This document shows positions 25,854-34,838 of a DNA stretch of 64,000 nucleotides, piece after piece (position 1 is the first letter of the stretch; each line of letters opens with the position of its first letter). The DNA is taken from contig CAWESA010000006.1 in assembly GCA_963811605.1 (NCBI GenBank), positions 3,260-67,259 on the forward strand, given 5' to 3'. Origin of the DNA: CAVQLX01 sp963811605 (GTDB lineage: Bacteria; Desulfobacterota; Binatia; DP-6). Position numbers and translations under genes: made by a program. Below the pieces are notes generated by a model. It was not told where the DNA came from and ran no database searches. It was given only the letters and a program-made list of their open reading frames with translations.

Positions 25854-26465
25854 TCAGTGTGCGGGCGCGTCCGGGCCCCACACCTCCCGCAAGCGCGCGT
25901 CGCGGCCGCAGTTCCAGCGATAGACGCGGTACCGGACCGGATTCTTCTTGTAGTAGTCCTGGTGATAGTCCTCGGCCGGGTAGAAGGCGCCCGCGGCGAC
26001 GATCTGGGTGACGATCGGCCCGGGCAGCTTCCTCGCCGCTTCCAGCGCCTGCCTCGACGCCTCGGCGAGCCGACGCTGCGTCTCGTCGTGATAGAAGATC
26101 TCGGTGCGGTACTGGGTGCCGTGGTCGCAGAACTGCGCGTTGGCCGTCGTCGGGTCGACGTTGTGCCAGAAGACGTCGAGGAGCTTCTCGTAGCTGACCC
26201 TCGCGGGATCGTACGCGATCTCGATCGCCTCCGCGTGCCCGGTGCCGCCCGCCGAGACCTCCTCGTAGGTCGGATTGACCGTGGTGCCTCCGGTGTAGCC
26301 CGACGTGACCGACACCACGCCGTCGAGGGCCTCGAACGGCGGCTCCATGCACCAGAAGCAGCCCCCGGCGAAGGTGGCCCTGGCGAGAGCGGGCGGATCG
26401 GCGGCCACCGCGGGCGCGGCGAGCGCGGCAATGACAGCGAGGGCGACGAGACGGAGCGTGTGCAT
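25854..26465 (-). CDS. msrA: Exported peptide-methionine (S)-S-oxide reductase MsrA
   Basis: The protein has 203 residues with a signal peptide (LRLVALAVIAALAAPAVAA). The active site is GGCFWCMEPPF, and the family blocks GYTGGTTVNPTYEEVSAGGTGHAE, broken here by position, and CDHGTQYRTEIFY follow. It reduces methionine sulfoxide in proteins. The signal peptide places it in the periplasm. The C-terminus is shortened relative to MsrA-MsrB fusions. It is convergent with the GST gene (7 bases between stops). The ATG at 26,465 starts the signal peptide, and the frame upstream of it has no coding character. Confidence 0.92.
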   Translation of the reverse strand: MHTLRLVALAVIAALAAPAVAADPPALARATFAGGCFWCMEPPFEALDGVVSVTSGYTGGTTVNPTYEEVSAGGTGHAEAIEIAYDPARVSYEKLLDVFWHNVDPTTANAQFCDHGTQYRTEIFYHDETQRRLAEASRQALEAARKLPGPIVTQIVAAGAFYPAEDYHQDYYKKNPVRYRVYRWNCGRDARLREVWGPDAPAH

Positions 26466-26644
26466 CTGGGGTTTGATGCACTGGCGCGTGGAGTCGATAC
26501 AAGTCGGCCGTTCGCGCACTCCGAGCTGGCTGCGAATCGGGTGCGTGGGCGCGGCCGCGGCGCTGGCTGCCGGATGGCGGGCGACTTCCCGCCGCGCGCC
26601 GGCGGATGCTTGACCTCGCGCGGACACCTGGGGCACGGAGGCGC

Positions 26645-27709
26645 ATGTCCTACCGAGTGATCCAGTGGAGCACCGGCAACGTCGGCAAGCTCGCGCTGCG
26701 CGGCATCATCAACCATCCCGACCTCGAGCTCGTCGGCCTGTGGGTGCACGGCGCCGACAAGGTGGGCCGCGACGCCGGCGATCTGTGCGGGCTCGGACGG
26801 ACGGTCGGCGTGACCGCGACCAGCGACGCGGCCGCACTCCTCGCCCTCGATGCCGACTGCGTGTCGTACACGGCGACCGCCGACATCCGGCTGCCGGAGG
26901 CGGTCGACGACCTCTGCCGCATCCTCGAGGCGGGAAAGAACGTCGTCTCCACATCGGTCGTGCCGCTGGTCTTTCCGCCGGGCGCGCCCGCGGAGATCGT
27001 CGCTCGGCTCGAGGCGGCGTGCCGGAAGGGTGGCACGTCGTGCTTCACCTCCGGCATCGACCCGGGCTTCGCAAACGACGCACTGCCGATCATGCTGCTG
27101 AGCGCCTGCGAGCGCGTGGACTCGGTGCGCGTGATGGAGATCCTCGACTACGCCACCTACGACCAGCCCACGGTCCTCTTCGACACCATGGGCTTCGCGA
27201 AGCCGCTCGACCACACGCCGTTGCTGCTCATTCCCGGCATCCTCACGCTGGCCTGGGGTCCGGTCGTGCACGCGATCGCGGCCGCCCTCGGCACCGAGGT
27301 GGACGAGATCCGCGAGACGTACGACCGCCGCGCCACCGACACGGCCTTCACCGTGCCGTCTGGTCCCGTGCCCGCGGGCACCGCGGCCGCGCTGCGCTTC
27401 GAGGTGCAGGGCATCGTGCGCGGCCGGCCCGCGATCATTCTCGAGCACGTGACCCGCCTCCGTCCCGAGCTCGTGCCGGAGTGGCCGCAGCCCGCCGGCG
27501 GCGGCTGCTATCGCGTGATCATCGAGGGCTCGCCGTCGATGATCTGCGATCTCCAGCTGCTCGGCGAGGACGGCGACCACAACACCGGCGGCCTCGTCGC
27601 CACCGCGATGCGCATCCTGAACGCGGTCCCGGCCGTGTGCGCGGCGAAGCCCGGCCTGCTGGCGGCGCAGGACCTGCCCTTCTACAGCGCCCGCGGCCTG
27701 CTCGCCTGA
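26645..27709 (+). CDS. NAD(P)-binding oxidoreductase of the DapB/2,4-diaminopentanoate dehydrogenase-like family
   Basis: The protein has 354 residues. The N-terminal Rossmann segment MSYRVIQWSTGNVGKLALRG with DLELVGLWVHG is typical of dihydrodipicolinate-reductase-like proteins of ~350 residues. Further blocks are SGIDPGFANDALPI and a C-terminal IVRGRPAIILEHVTRL and YRVIIEGSPSM. Related proteins reduce or oxidise amino-type substrates, and many sit in steroid, terpenoid or aromatic degradation clusters with unknown substrate. The ATG at 26,645 was chosen because it starts directly on the Rossmann strand. The gene stands alone between divergent msrA and the convergent large secreted protein. 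Confidence 0.75.
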   Translation: MSYRVIQWSTGNVGKLALRGIINHPDLELVGLWVHGADKVGRDAGDLCGLGRTVGVTATSDAAALLALDADCVSYTATADIRLPEAVDDLCRILEAGKNVVSTSVVPLVFPPGAPAEIVARLEAACRKGGTSCFTSGIDPGFANDALPIMLLSACERVDSVRVMEILDYATYDQPTVLFDTMGFAKPLDHTPLLLIPGILTLAWGPVVHAIAAALGTEVDEIRETYDRRATDTAFTVPSGPVPAGTAAALRFEVQGIVRGRPAIILEHVTRLRPELVPEWPQPAGGGCYRVIIEGSPSMICDLQLLGEDGDHNTGGLVATAMRILNAVPAVCAAKPGLLAAQDLPFYSARGLLA

Positions 27710-27780
27710 GGGCACCTCCGGGCCCGGTATCGCCCGTGTCCCTCCCCCGGGCTCCGGCGGCGGCTGGCGAGATGCTTCGC

Positions 27781-30700
27781 CTAGTTCTCGAGCTCCCGGC
27801 GCGCCGCGGCCGCGCGCTTGCTCTGGCCCGACTGGTTCATGTGGTCGAGGTCGTGCGGCAGGTAGTCCTGGTCGGGTATCATCGGCGTGCAGAAGTCGAT
27901 CAGCTGCTCGCCCGGGAACTCGTGGCGCAGCCGGTTGTCGAGCTGTGCCACCAGCTCGTTCGTCTGGGTGGGGCCCGTGGTGCCCTGGGGAGGCGTGAGG
28001 GCGATGAAGGTCTTCACCTGGCTCGCCGCGGCGCTGGTGACCATGGAGCGGTAGGCGAGCACGATGGCCTCGAGCGGAGGCGGGACGCCGTAGAGCTGGC
28101 CCGCCTCGACCATGAGCGGGATGTCGGCCGTCCCGAACGCCAGGACCACGGCATCGGGCGCATCGAGCGCGAGCGCGCTGGCGAGCTGGGTCGGGCCGTC
28201 GGGAGGCGCCGGGGCATCCTGCGGGTACACGGTCGCGGACGGCGCGGCCCGATTCCGTGTTCGCCAGGTCGGTCGCGTGACGAGGTCGTCGAGGCCGTCG
28301 CACCAGAAGCGCAGCGGCGAGCCGGGCGACTGGGTATTCTCGTCCCCGAGGCACGACGTCGTGATCAGGCCGTCGCCGTTGATGTCGGTCAGGATGGGCT
28401 CGACGCGAATCCCGCCGTGCGCCACCTGGAGCTCGAGGGTGTTGCTCGAGGTCGCGAGAAAGGGCAGCGAGTCCCGCACCGCGACGGCGTTCGCCTTGTC
28501 GCCGGTCGACAGGGTCGCACGCACCACCGGCGTGGCGGGCGTGGAGACATCGATCACGCGCAGGCCCTGCGCGGACTGCCTGGTGCTGACGAACGCCCGC
28601 CCGCCGTACACCGCGACGCCGCTGTTGTCGGTGCCGAGATTGAGCGAGGACACCAGCTGCAACCCCCCACCGTACGGGCTGTTCAGCACGAAGAAGTCCG
28701 CGGCGGAGCCGGCGTTGTACGTGATCCCCACGGTGACTCCGGCATGGTAGGCGATGCCTCGCCCGGGGTTGTTGCCGGAGACGTTGTACGCGGAGCGCTC
28801 GGCGGGGGCGTTCGGCTTGGAGACGTCGAGGACCAGGAACTCCTTGGTCGAGCTGGCCGTCGCGAGATAGGCGAAGTCCCCGGCCACGTCGATGTCGTTG
28901 ACGCTGGCCCCGATCTCGTAGGTTCCGAGGAGCTTGATCGCCGCGGGATTCGCCGCGTCGATGACGAAGAGCTCGGGCCCCGAGCTGCTCGCGGTCCCCA
29001 GATAGACGCGCGTGCCCACGACGGCGAGCGCCAGCGCGTCACTCCCGCCGGGCGAGTCGTACGCGCCGACGAGCTTCGGCGCGGTCTTCGTGCTCACGTC
29101 CAGCACGACGAGCTCCCGGTTGTTCTGGCGCGTCCCCAGGTAGGCGCGTGACCCCTCGACGCGCACGCGGGTCACGTCCGCCGCGACGTCGTAGCCGCCG
29201 ACGAAGACCGGGCGCGTGGGATCGGCGATGCTCACGATGCTGAGCTCGGGCGACTTGTCCCCGGTGTTGTCGGTTGCGACGTAGGCGTAGTCGCCCTGGA
29301 TGGCGACGTCCTGCGCGTCGGCATTGCTGGTCGCATTGAAGCTGCCGATCACGTGCGCAATCCCGTTCTGGGGACAGGTCGTGGAGGCGGCTTCCAGCGC
29401 ACAGGCGGCGTTGCAGCAGTCTCCGCTCACCGCATTGCCGTCGTCGCACTGCTCGCCCGGGTCGACCAGACCGTTGCCGCAACGCGACGTGGTGTAGCCC
29501 ACGAAGTCCAGCGGTCGCGACGGGGTGGCGCTCACCCCTTCGACGAATACCGGGTTGCCGTCCAGCGGGAGCGCCACCTCGCCCACGCTCGACGTCAGCG
29601 TGGTGGCGTTGCTCATGAGATCCGTCACCGTCACGCTCCCCGTGCCGGCCGGCACCTTGACGACCACCTTGCGCCCGGGCGTCGATCCCCAGACATCGAC
29701 CCCCGGCGTGCCCTCGCGCAGCACGGCGATGACCGTGCGGCCTGCCCGGTCGAAGACGTAGCCGATGAGCGTGCCGTCGGTGCGCACCTGGAACGAGCGC
29801 ACGAAGTCGGCGGGGCCCACCAGATCGCTCAGTGTCCGCATCGCCACCGCGAGCGGCTTCGGCGTGTAGTCCATGTGGACCGGGTACTCGCCGAACTCCC
29901 TGAAGCCCGCGACGTCGTCGAAGTCGTAGATGATGTGGTAGATGAAGTGCAGGAGACGCGATGCCCCGGCGGCGCGACTCCGGAACCAGACGGGCAGCAT
30001 GTCCTTGCCCGGGCGATAGGGGTTGAGCGACCGGCCGTACGCCTCGGTGTTCCAGAGCGCCTTGGCGGAGAGGCCGCTGGTCTGGAGGAGCGTGCGCGCC
30101 CCGGCGACCTCCGGCCCGTCGGCGTAGTGGTACCCGAAGGCGTCGAACGTGTTCCCCGCCGGCGGGAAGAAGGCCGACGGAAAGGTCGTGCTGCTCGCAT
30201 TCGCCAGGTTCAGGATCACCCGGTTGGCAGGGTCGGTCGACCGCAGCGCGCTCGACGCGATCTGCGCCACCTGTGCGAAACGCTGGCCGGCGAGCGTGCG
30301 CTGGTTCGCCGCGCTCAGCGTCGGCTCGAAGAAGAGCGACGAGTCGGGCTCGTTCCACAGCTCCCAGTGGCGGATCCGGCCGGCGAAGCGCGCCGCCATC
30401 GTCCTGACGTAGCGATCCCAGTCGCCCGTCTGCGGCGACGCGAGCCGCCAGTACGGCCCCAGGCCGGCGTCGGTGGTGTTGTTCGGATCGGACGATGCCC
30501 ACCGCGCAGAGCCGAAGAGCTGCGCCACGACCTGCACCCCGTGCGCCCGGAGGGCATCCACCCAGACGTCGAACGCCGCCGTGTCGAGCCACGCGGGATC
30601 GGTGACGTCCGGGCGGGCAGCCCGCGCGTCGAGCGCCCACTCCTGATGCCCCATGCGTACCCACTTGATGCCCAGGTCCTGGAGCTGCTGGGCGACGTCG

Positions 30701-31155
30701 TCGGCGAGCGCCAGCTCCGAAGGGTCGGGCAGGAGGTAGTAGCCGACCGCTGACCGGTCGTCGAAGTCCGGCGTGGGAGGAGGCGGGACCACGCCGATGG
30801 TGGTCTCCGCCTGCCAGGCGGGCGGCGAGGTGCGCAGCGGCACGAGCGCACTGGTCGTCACGTCGTAGACGCCGTTCAGCGCGCCCGTGATCTGGTACCG
30901 CTCGCTGACCGACGCGGTGGCCGGGGCCGTGAAGGGACGCTCGTCCTGCAGGACGAGCCGTCCATACGGGTCCCGCACCTCGGTCACGAGCCACCCGGAG
31001 AAGCCGAAGCTGCCGGACGTCACGCTGACGGCGAAGTCCTTGACGTCGGCGCTGTGGAACAGGTTGCCGAACTTCGCGGTGCCGATGGTGACCCCGGCCC
31101 CTGCCTGCCCGACCGACAGCGCGACCCCGAGGAGTGCGCTCACGAATCCTCGCAT
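27781..31155 (-). CDS. Giant secreted multidomain protein: GH-A-type glycosidase, Cys-rich repeat, LVIVD propeller and SGNH-like domain
   Basis: The protein has 1,124 residues. Signal peptide 1-20. Residues 21-120 form a beta sandwich. Residues ~130-440 form a clan GH-A TIM barrel with HWELWNEPDSS (likely acid/base Glu269) and ALWNTEAYG (likely nucleophile Glu371). A C-terminal sandwich runs to ~545. Residues 559-590 are a Myxococcus-type cysteine-rich repeat (CGNGLVDPGEQCDDGN). Residues ~600-890 are LVIVD/propeller repeats (LSIVSIADPTRPVFVGGY, LVVLDVSTKTAPKLVG and similar). Residues ~895-1,124 resemble an SGNH esterase, with LAFGTADIP (block III position) and HDLDHMNQSG (Asp-x-x-His block V). 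Secreted or surface-bound polysaccharide degradation with deacylation is plausible. No partner gene is adjacent. Confidence 0.75.
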   Translation of the reverse strand: MRGFVSALLGVALSVGQAGAGVTIGTAKFGNLFHSADVKDFAVSVTSGSFGFSGWLVTEVRDPYGRLVLQDERPFTAPATASVSERYQITGALNGVYDVTTSALVPLRTSPPAWQAETTIGVVPPPPTPDFDDRSAVGYYLLPDPSELALADDVAQQLQDLGIKWVRMGHQEWALDARAARPDVTDPAWLDTAAFDVWVDALRAHGVQVVAQLFGSARWASSDPNNTTDAGLGPYWRLASPQTGDWDRYVRTMAARFAGRIRHWELWNEPDSSLFFEPTLSAANQRTLAGQRFAQVAQIASSALRSTDPANRVILNLANASSTTFPSAFFPPAGNTFDAFGYHYADGPEVAGARTLLQTSGLSAKALWNTEAYGRSLNPYRPGKDMLPVWFRSRAAGASRLLHFIYHIIYDFDDVAGFREFGEYPVHMDYTPKPLAVAMRTLSDLVGPADFVRSFQVRTDGTLIGYVFDRAGRTVIAVLREGTPGVDVWGSTPGRKVVVKVPAGTGSVTVTDLMSNATTLTSSVGEVALPLDGNPVFVEGVSATPSRPLDFVGYTTSRCGNGLVDPGEQCDDGNAVSGDCCNAACALEAASTTCPQNGIAHVIGSFNATSNADAQDVAIQGDYAYVATDNTGDKSPELSIVSIADPTRPVFVGGYDVAADVTRVRVEGSRAYLGTRQNNRELVVLDVSTKTAPKLVGAYDSPGGSDALALAVVGTRVYLGTASSSGPELFVIDAANPAAIKLLGTYEIGASVNDIDVAGDFAYLATASSTKEFLVLDVSKPNAPAERSAYNVSGNNPGRGIAYHAGVTVGITYNAGSAADFFVLNSPYGGGLQLVSSLNLGTDNSGVAVYGGRAFVSTRQSAQGLRVIDVSTPATPVVRATLSTGDKANAVAVRDSLPFLATSSNTLELQVAHGGIRVEPILTDINGDGLITTSCLGDENTQSPGSPLRFWCDGLDDLVTRPTWRTRNRAAPSATVYPQDAPAPPDGPTQLASALALDAPDAVVLAFGTADIPLMVEAGQLYGVPPPLEAIVLAYRSMVTSAAASQVKTFIALTPPQGTTGPTQTNELVAQLDNRLRHEFPGEQLIDFCTPMIPDQDYLPHDLDHMNQSGQSKRAAAARRELEN

Positions 31156-31399
31156 GGTGACCTCCGGGGCGGCCGGTGCTCGCCATCCGAGGCGCCGCCC
31201 TCACACGAGAGGCGTGCGCGGGGGCGTCACGACGTGAACGCCGCCCTCACGAGGTGGCTCGGTGGGTGATTCGTGTCATAGGGATACAGATAGACAGCGC
31301 GCCACCTGGCGCATGGAGAGCCCGTCGGGGCCGGGGGGTGGCCATGGGCCCTCCCCCGGGGAGTCGCGGCCCCCCGGTGCCGCTCCACGCACCGGCGGC

Positions 31400-32305
31400 T
31401 CAGACGGACCAGGTCGTCGGGCGGTCGGGGTCCGGGAGGTAGACGCAATGCACGCCGGTCCGGATGCGCAGCCGGAGCTCGTCCCCGAGGGCCGGCAACG
31501 CGGCGTGCACGCGCTTGAGGGCCGTCCGGATGGCCTGGGTGACCGTGGATCGTGCCCGCTCGGCCGCGTCGGCCGCGCGACGATCGCGGCCGCCGAGCCC
31601 GACAGCCGCCGCCAGCTGCTCGGTCAGCGCCTCCCGCTCGGCATGGACCCGCGCCGCCCGGCCGTCGTCTCCGAGCCGTTCGGCCTCCGCGAGCTCGCTC
31701 TGCAGGTCGCTGAGCCGTTGCCGGTACGCCGCCTTGGCGGGAGCGTCGAGAACCTCGACGCCATGGGCCGCCGGCGGCTGCATCCAGCAGCCGGCCGTGG
31801 CCAGGTCGAGGACGTGGAACTCCCGTCCGGGATCACGCAGGAGCCGCGCGATGTAGTGCAGCCCTCGCACGTCGCGGATCCGCCGCACCTCGCCCCGCCA
31901 GGCGATGGTCCAGTACTCCCCCTCCGGCTTGAGGACGCCCGCCGCGCCCGTGGCCGCTCCGCGCTCCTCCGCGCGGCAGACGTCGGGACCCACGTCGGGC
32001 GGCGCGGGGGTGCGCCGCGCGAGGGCGTCGACGAGGAAGGCGAGCTCGGCCAGCGTCTTGGTGAGCAGATGCAGGACGTCCCGCTCGCCGGTCGGCTCGC
32101 CGCCACCGGAGGACCTGCGGCTGAGCGCGCCGAGATCGCGGAGCAGCTGGAGCGTCGGGGCCGACCAGGGCTCGGCGGCGGCGTCGGGCCGCGCCCCCGC
32201 CGAGCGTCCCGGCGGCTCGCGACCGTCCTTGCCGCCAGTCGCGTCGGCCGGCGCGCCAGCCACGGAGGCGCGGTTGCGGTGCGCGTCCGGATCGTTCTCG
32301 ATCAT
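31400..32305 (-). CDS. Standalone C-terminal module of large AAA/LuxR-type regulators
   Basis: The protein has about 301 residues when started at MIENDPD. The first ~120 residues are low-complexity and polar. Then comes GEYWTIAWRGEVRRIRD, GLHYIARLLRDPGREFHVLDL, a coiled-coil-like stretch (AYRQRLSDLQSELAEAERLG) and AVGLGGRDRRAADAAERARS with RTGVHCVYLPDP at the end. This is the conserved C-terminal region found behind ATPase and TPR domains in large transcriptional regulators, with a winged-helix-like part. Here it is encoded alone, without the P-loop. It may bind DNA or protein independently or be a domesticated fragment. About 245 bases on each side hold no recognised gene. Confidence 0.6.
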   Translation of the reverse strand: MIENDPDAHRNRASVAGAPADATGGKDGREPPGRSAGARPDAAAEPWSAPTLQLLRDLGALSRRSSGGGEPTGERDVLHLLTKTLAELAFLVDALARRTPAPPDVGPDVCRAEERGAATGAAGVLKPEGEYWTIAWRGEVRRIRDVRGLHYIARLLRDPGREFHVLDLATAGCWMQPPAAHGVEVLDAPAKAAYRQRLSDLQSELAEAERLGDDGRAARVHAEREALTEQLAAAVGLGGRDRRAADAAERARSTVTQAIRTALKRVHAALPALGDELRLRIRTGVHCVYLPDPDRPTTWSV

Positions 32306-32554
32306 GATGGTGCGCGCGTTCCGTGCCCGCGTAGTGGCCGCGGCGGCCACTCGACGACCGCGGCGGACGGCCAGCCGGCAGAGGCGAAGGCTCGCGATCC
32401 CGAGCCCGGCCGCCGACCTGTACATGCGTTCACGGCGATTCGCTCCCCCGGGGCGCCCCTCGGAGGGCGCACCCCACTACCTGTCTATCCTCCTGGAATG
32501 GCTGTGGGAAGTCCAGGGCAATTTGGGCCGCCCCGGTCCGCGGGCGCCGCGTGC

Positions 32555-34627
32555 CTAGGCGGCGCGGGCGAGCCCGGCCTGCCGCAGCAGCGCGGCGGTG
32601 CTGGGCTCGCGGCCGCGGAAGGCCCTGAACACGTCCATGGGATCCCGGCTGCCGCCGAGGGCCAGCACCGTGTCGCGGAAGCGCCGGCCGGTGGCGGAGA
32701 CGGCGGCGGGGTCGTCCAGGCCCGCCTCCTCGAACGCGGAGAACGCGTCGGCAGACAGCACCTCCGCCCACTTGTAGCTGTAGTACCCCGCCGCGTAGCC
32801 GCCGGCGAAGATGTGCGTGAAGCCGCACAGGAAGCGGTCCTCGGGCAGGGGCGGCAGGACGGTGGTGCGGGCCGCGACGCGCCGCTGGATGTCGAACACC
32901 GATTCGTCACCGCCGGGAGCCCAGCGATGATGGAGCTCGAGGTCCAGGGTGGCGAGGTAGATCTGACGCAGCGTGTCCGAGCCGGCGCGAAAGGTGCGGG
33001 CGGCCACCAGCTTGCGGTAGAGCTCCTCGGGCAGGGGCTCTCCGCCGTCGACGTGGCGGGAGAGGCCGAGCAGCGTCTCGCGGTGATAGCACCAGTTCTC
33101 CATGAACTGGCTGGGCAGCTCGACGGCGTCCCACTCGACGTTGCGGATGCCGGCGGCGAGCGGACGCTCGACGGTCGTCAGCATGTGCTGAAGGCCGTGG
33201 CCGAACTCGTGGAAGAGCGTGTGCACCTCGTCGAACGTCATGCACGACGGCCGATCGCCGACGGGCGGCACCTGGTTGCAGACCAGGTAGGCGATCGGCA
33301 GGCGACCCGGGGCGCGGCCGACACACTCGTCCATCCAGGCGCCGCCGCGCTTCTCGGCCGGGCGGCTGTACGGGTCGAGATAGAAGGCGGCGACGGGAGT
33401 GCCGGCGCCGTCCTCGATGCGGAAGAAACGGACGTCGGGATGCCACACGGGCGCTTCGCCGTCGGCGGGTCGCACGCGCACCCCGAAGAGTCTCCCGGCG
33501 AGCGCGAAGAGCCCGTCGAGCACGCGTGGCAACGGGAAGTAGGGGCGCAGCGCCTCGTCGCTGTACGCGAAGCGCTTCTCGCGCAGGCGCTCGGCCCAGA
33601 ACGCGACGTCCCAGTTGCGGAGCTCGGCCGCCTCGGGCGCGCCGGCCTCGCGCGCGAGCGTGCGCAGCTCGTCGAGGTCGCGCGTGGCGGCGTCGAACGA
33701 CGCCTCGCGCAGCTCCTCGAGCAGGCGCGCGACCGCGGGGACGTCGGGCGCCATCTTCGTCGCGAGGCTGAGCTCCGCATAGCTGCCGAAGCCGAGGAGC
33801 GCCGCCTGCTCGCGGCGCAGGCCGAGAATGCGATCGAGCAGCGGCGTGTTGTCGTGCTCGCCCGTGCTCGCGCGCGTGACGAAGGCGCGGTAGAGCTGCT
33901 CCCGCAGGTCGCGCCGCCGGCCGTGCTGCATGAAGGGCACGTAGGCCGGCGCGTCCAGCGTGATGCGCCAGGGCCCCGCGTCGGCCGTCGCCCCCTCGTC
34001 CCCTGCCTGCCGGGCCGCCTGCGCCGCCAGCTCGAGCAGGCTCCGTGGCAGCCCGTCGATCTCCTCGCGCGCGCGGAGCGTGAGTGAGAAGGCCTTGGTC
34101 GCATCGAGCACGTTGTTGCTGAACCGCGTCGACAGCTCGGCGAGCTCGGTCTGGATGGTGTTGAAGCGCGCCTGCGCGTGGCCCTCGAGCCCGACGCCGC
34201 CCAGCTCCGCGTCGCGCACCAGCGCCTCGACGATGCGGCGCTGCGCGCCGTCGAGCGTGGCCCACGCGTCCGCGGTCCGGAGCTCCTTCAGGGCCCGGTA
34301 GATGGGCTTGCTCTGTCCGAGACGGATGAAGAAGGCGACCACCTCCGGCTGCATGGTCGCGTGCGCCTCGCGCAGGGCGTCGCTGTTGCGCACCGCCATG
34401 AGGTGGCCGACCGTGCCCCAGGCGAGGCCCAGGCGGTCCGTGATCCGCGTGATCGGCTCGACGACCGCATCCCACGATGGAGCGGCCCCGGCTTCGAGCC
34501 GGTCGAGGTCGAGGCGCACGTGGTGCAGCAGGGCGCGCAGCGCCGGGACCACGTGCTCGGGCCGGATGTCCTCGAAGTGCGGCGGCGCCTCGGGGTCGAG
34601 GAGGGGATTGGGCTCGATGTCGGTCAC
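32555..34627 (-). CDS. prlC: Oligopeptidase A-like M3 metallopeptidase
   Basis: The protein has about 690 residues, the normal length for bacterial oligopeptidase A/dipeptidyl carboxypeptidase. The zinc motif is HEFGH in TLFHEFGHGLQHML, with the third ligand Glu in the VELPSQFMENW segment. N-terminal NPLLDPEAPPHFEDIRPEHV and C-terminal HIFAGGYAAGYYSYKWAEV are classic for the family. It degrades short peptides, including cleaved signal peptides, in the cytosol. The start GTG at 34,627 (VTDIEPNPLL) matches the family N-terminus. The preceding arginine-rich codons are unlikely to be translated. Convergence or operon links are absent. Confidence 0.92.
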   Translation of the reverse strand: MTDIEPNPLLDPEAPPHFEDIRPEHVVPALRALLHHVRLDLDRLEAGAAPSWDAVVEPITRITDRLGLAWGTVGHLMAVRNSDALREAHATMQPEVVAFFIRLGQSKPIYRALKELRTADAWATLDGAQRRIVEALVRDAELGGVGLEGHAQARFNTIQTELAELSTRFSNNVLDATKAFSLTLRAREEIDGLPRSLLELAAQAARQAGDEGATADAGPWRITLDAPAYVPFMQHGRRRDLREQLYRAFVTRASTGEHDNTPLLDRILGLRREQAALLGFGSYAELSLATKMAPDVPAVARLLEELREASFDAATRDLDELRTLAREAGAPEAAELRNWDVAFWAERLREKRFAYSDEALRPYFPLPRVLDGLFALAGRLFGVRVRPADGEAPVWHPDVRFFRIEDGAGTPVAAFYLDPYSRPAEKRGGAWMDECVGRAPGRLPIAYLVCNQVPPVGDRPSCMTFDEVHTLFHEFGHGLQHMLTTVERPLAAGIRNVEWDAVELPSQFMENWCYHRETLLGLSRHVDGGEPLPEELYRKLVAARTFRAGSDTLRQIYLATLDLELHHRWAPGGDESVFDIQRRVAARTTVLPPLPEDRFLCGFTHIFAGGYAAGYYSYKWAEVLSADAFSAFEEAGLDDPAAVSATGRRFRDTVLALGGSRDPMDVFRAFRGREPSTAALLRQAGLARAA

Positions 34628-34838
34628 GGGGCGGATGTACCATCGGCGCCGACCCCGGGCGACCCTTCGCGCGTGCCCGGCACGGGCGAAGCCCACCCCG
34701 CCGGCGCCGCGGCGGCACGTTGCGCGACCACCGCTGCCGCTGTAGCGCGACCGGGCGCTGGTCGACGCGCACGTGCACCTCCTGCCGGATGCCGCACGTC
34801 TGCTCGCGCCCTGAGCGCGTTTCGGTGTAGGCGAGCGG

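Noticed and set aside
26463..26490. A fourth TGCA palindrome upstream of msrA
   Set aside because: TGCA occurs twice there, but the spacing is 12 bases, not 7, so it does not match the putative operator.
24515..28354. Very long open frame (>1,200 codons) on the minus strand opposite the dehalogenase, GST and oxidoreductase genes
   Set aside because: It is a by-product of high GC content: arginine/alanine-rich, with no family resemblance, and it lies fully opposite well-supported genes.
26665..29151. 828-codon plus-strand frame overlapping the oxidoreductase gene and the large secreted protein
   Set aside because: Both overlapped genes have strong domain evidence, and this frame has none.
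34752..34814. Short frame reading ALVDAHVHLLPDAARL, like the start of an amidohydrolase
   Set aside because: Only ~20 residues long, ends in a stop, has no continuation. Likely chance.
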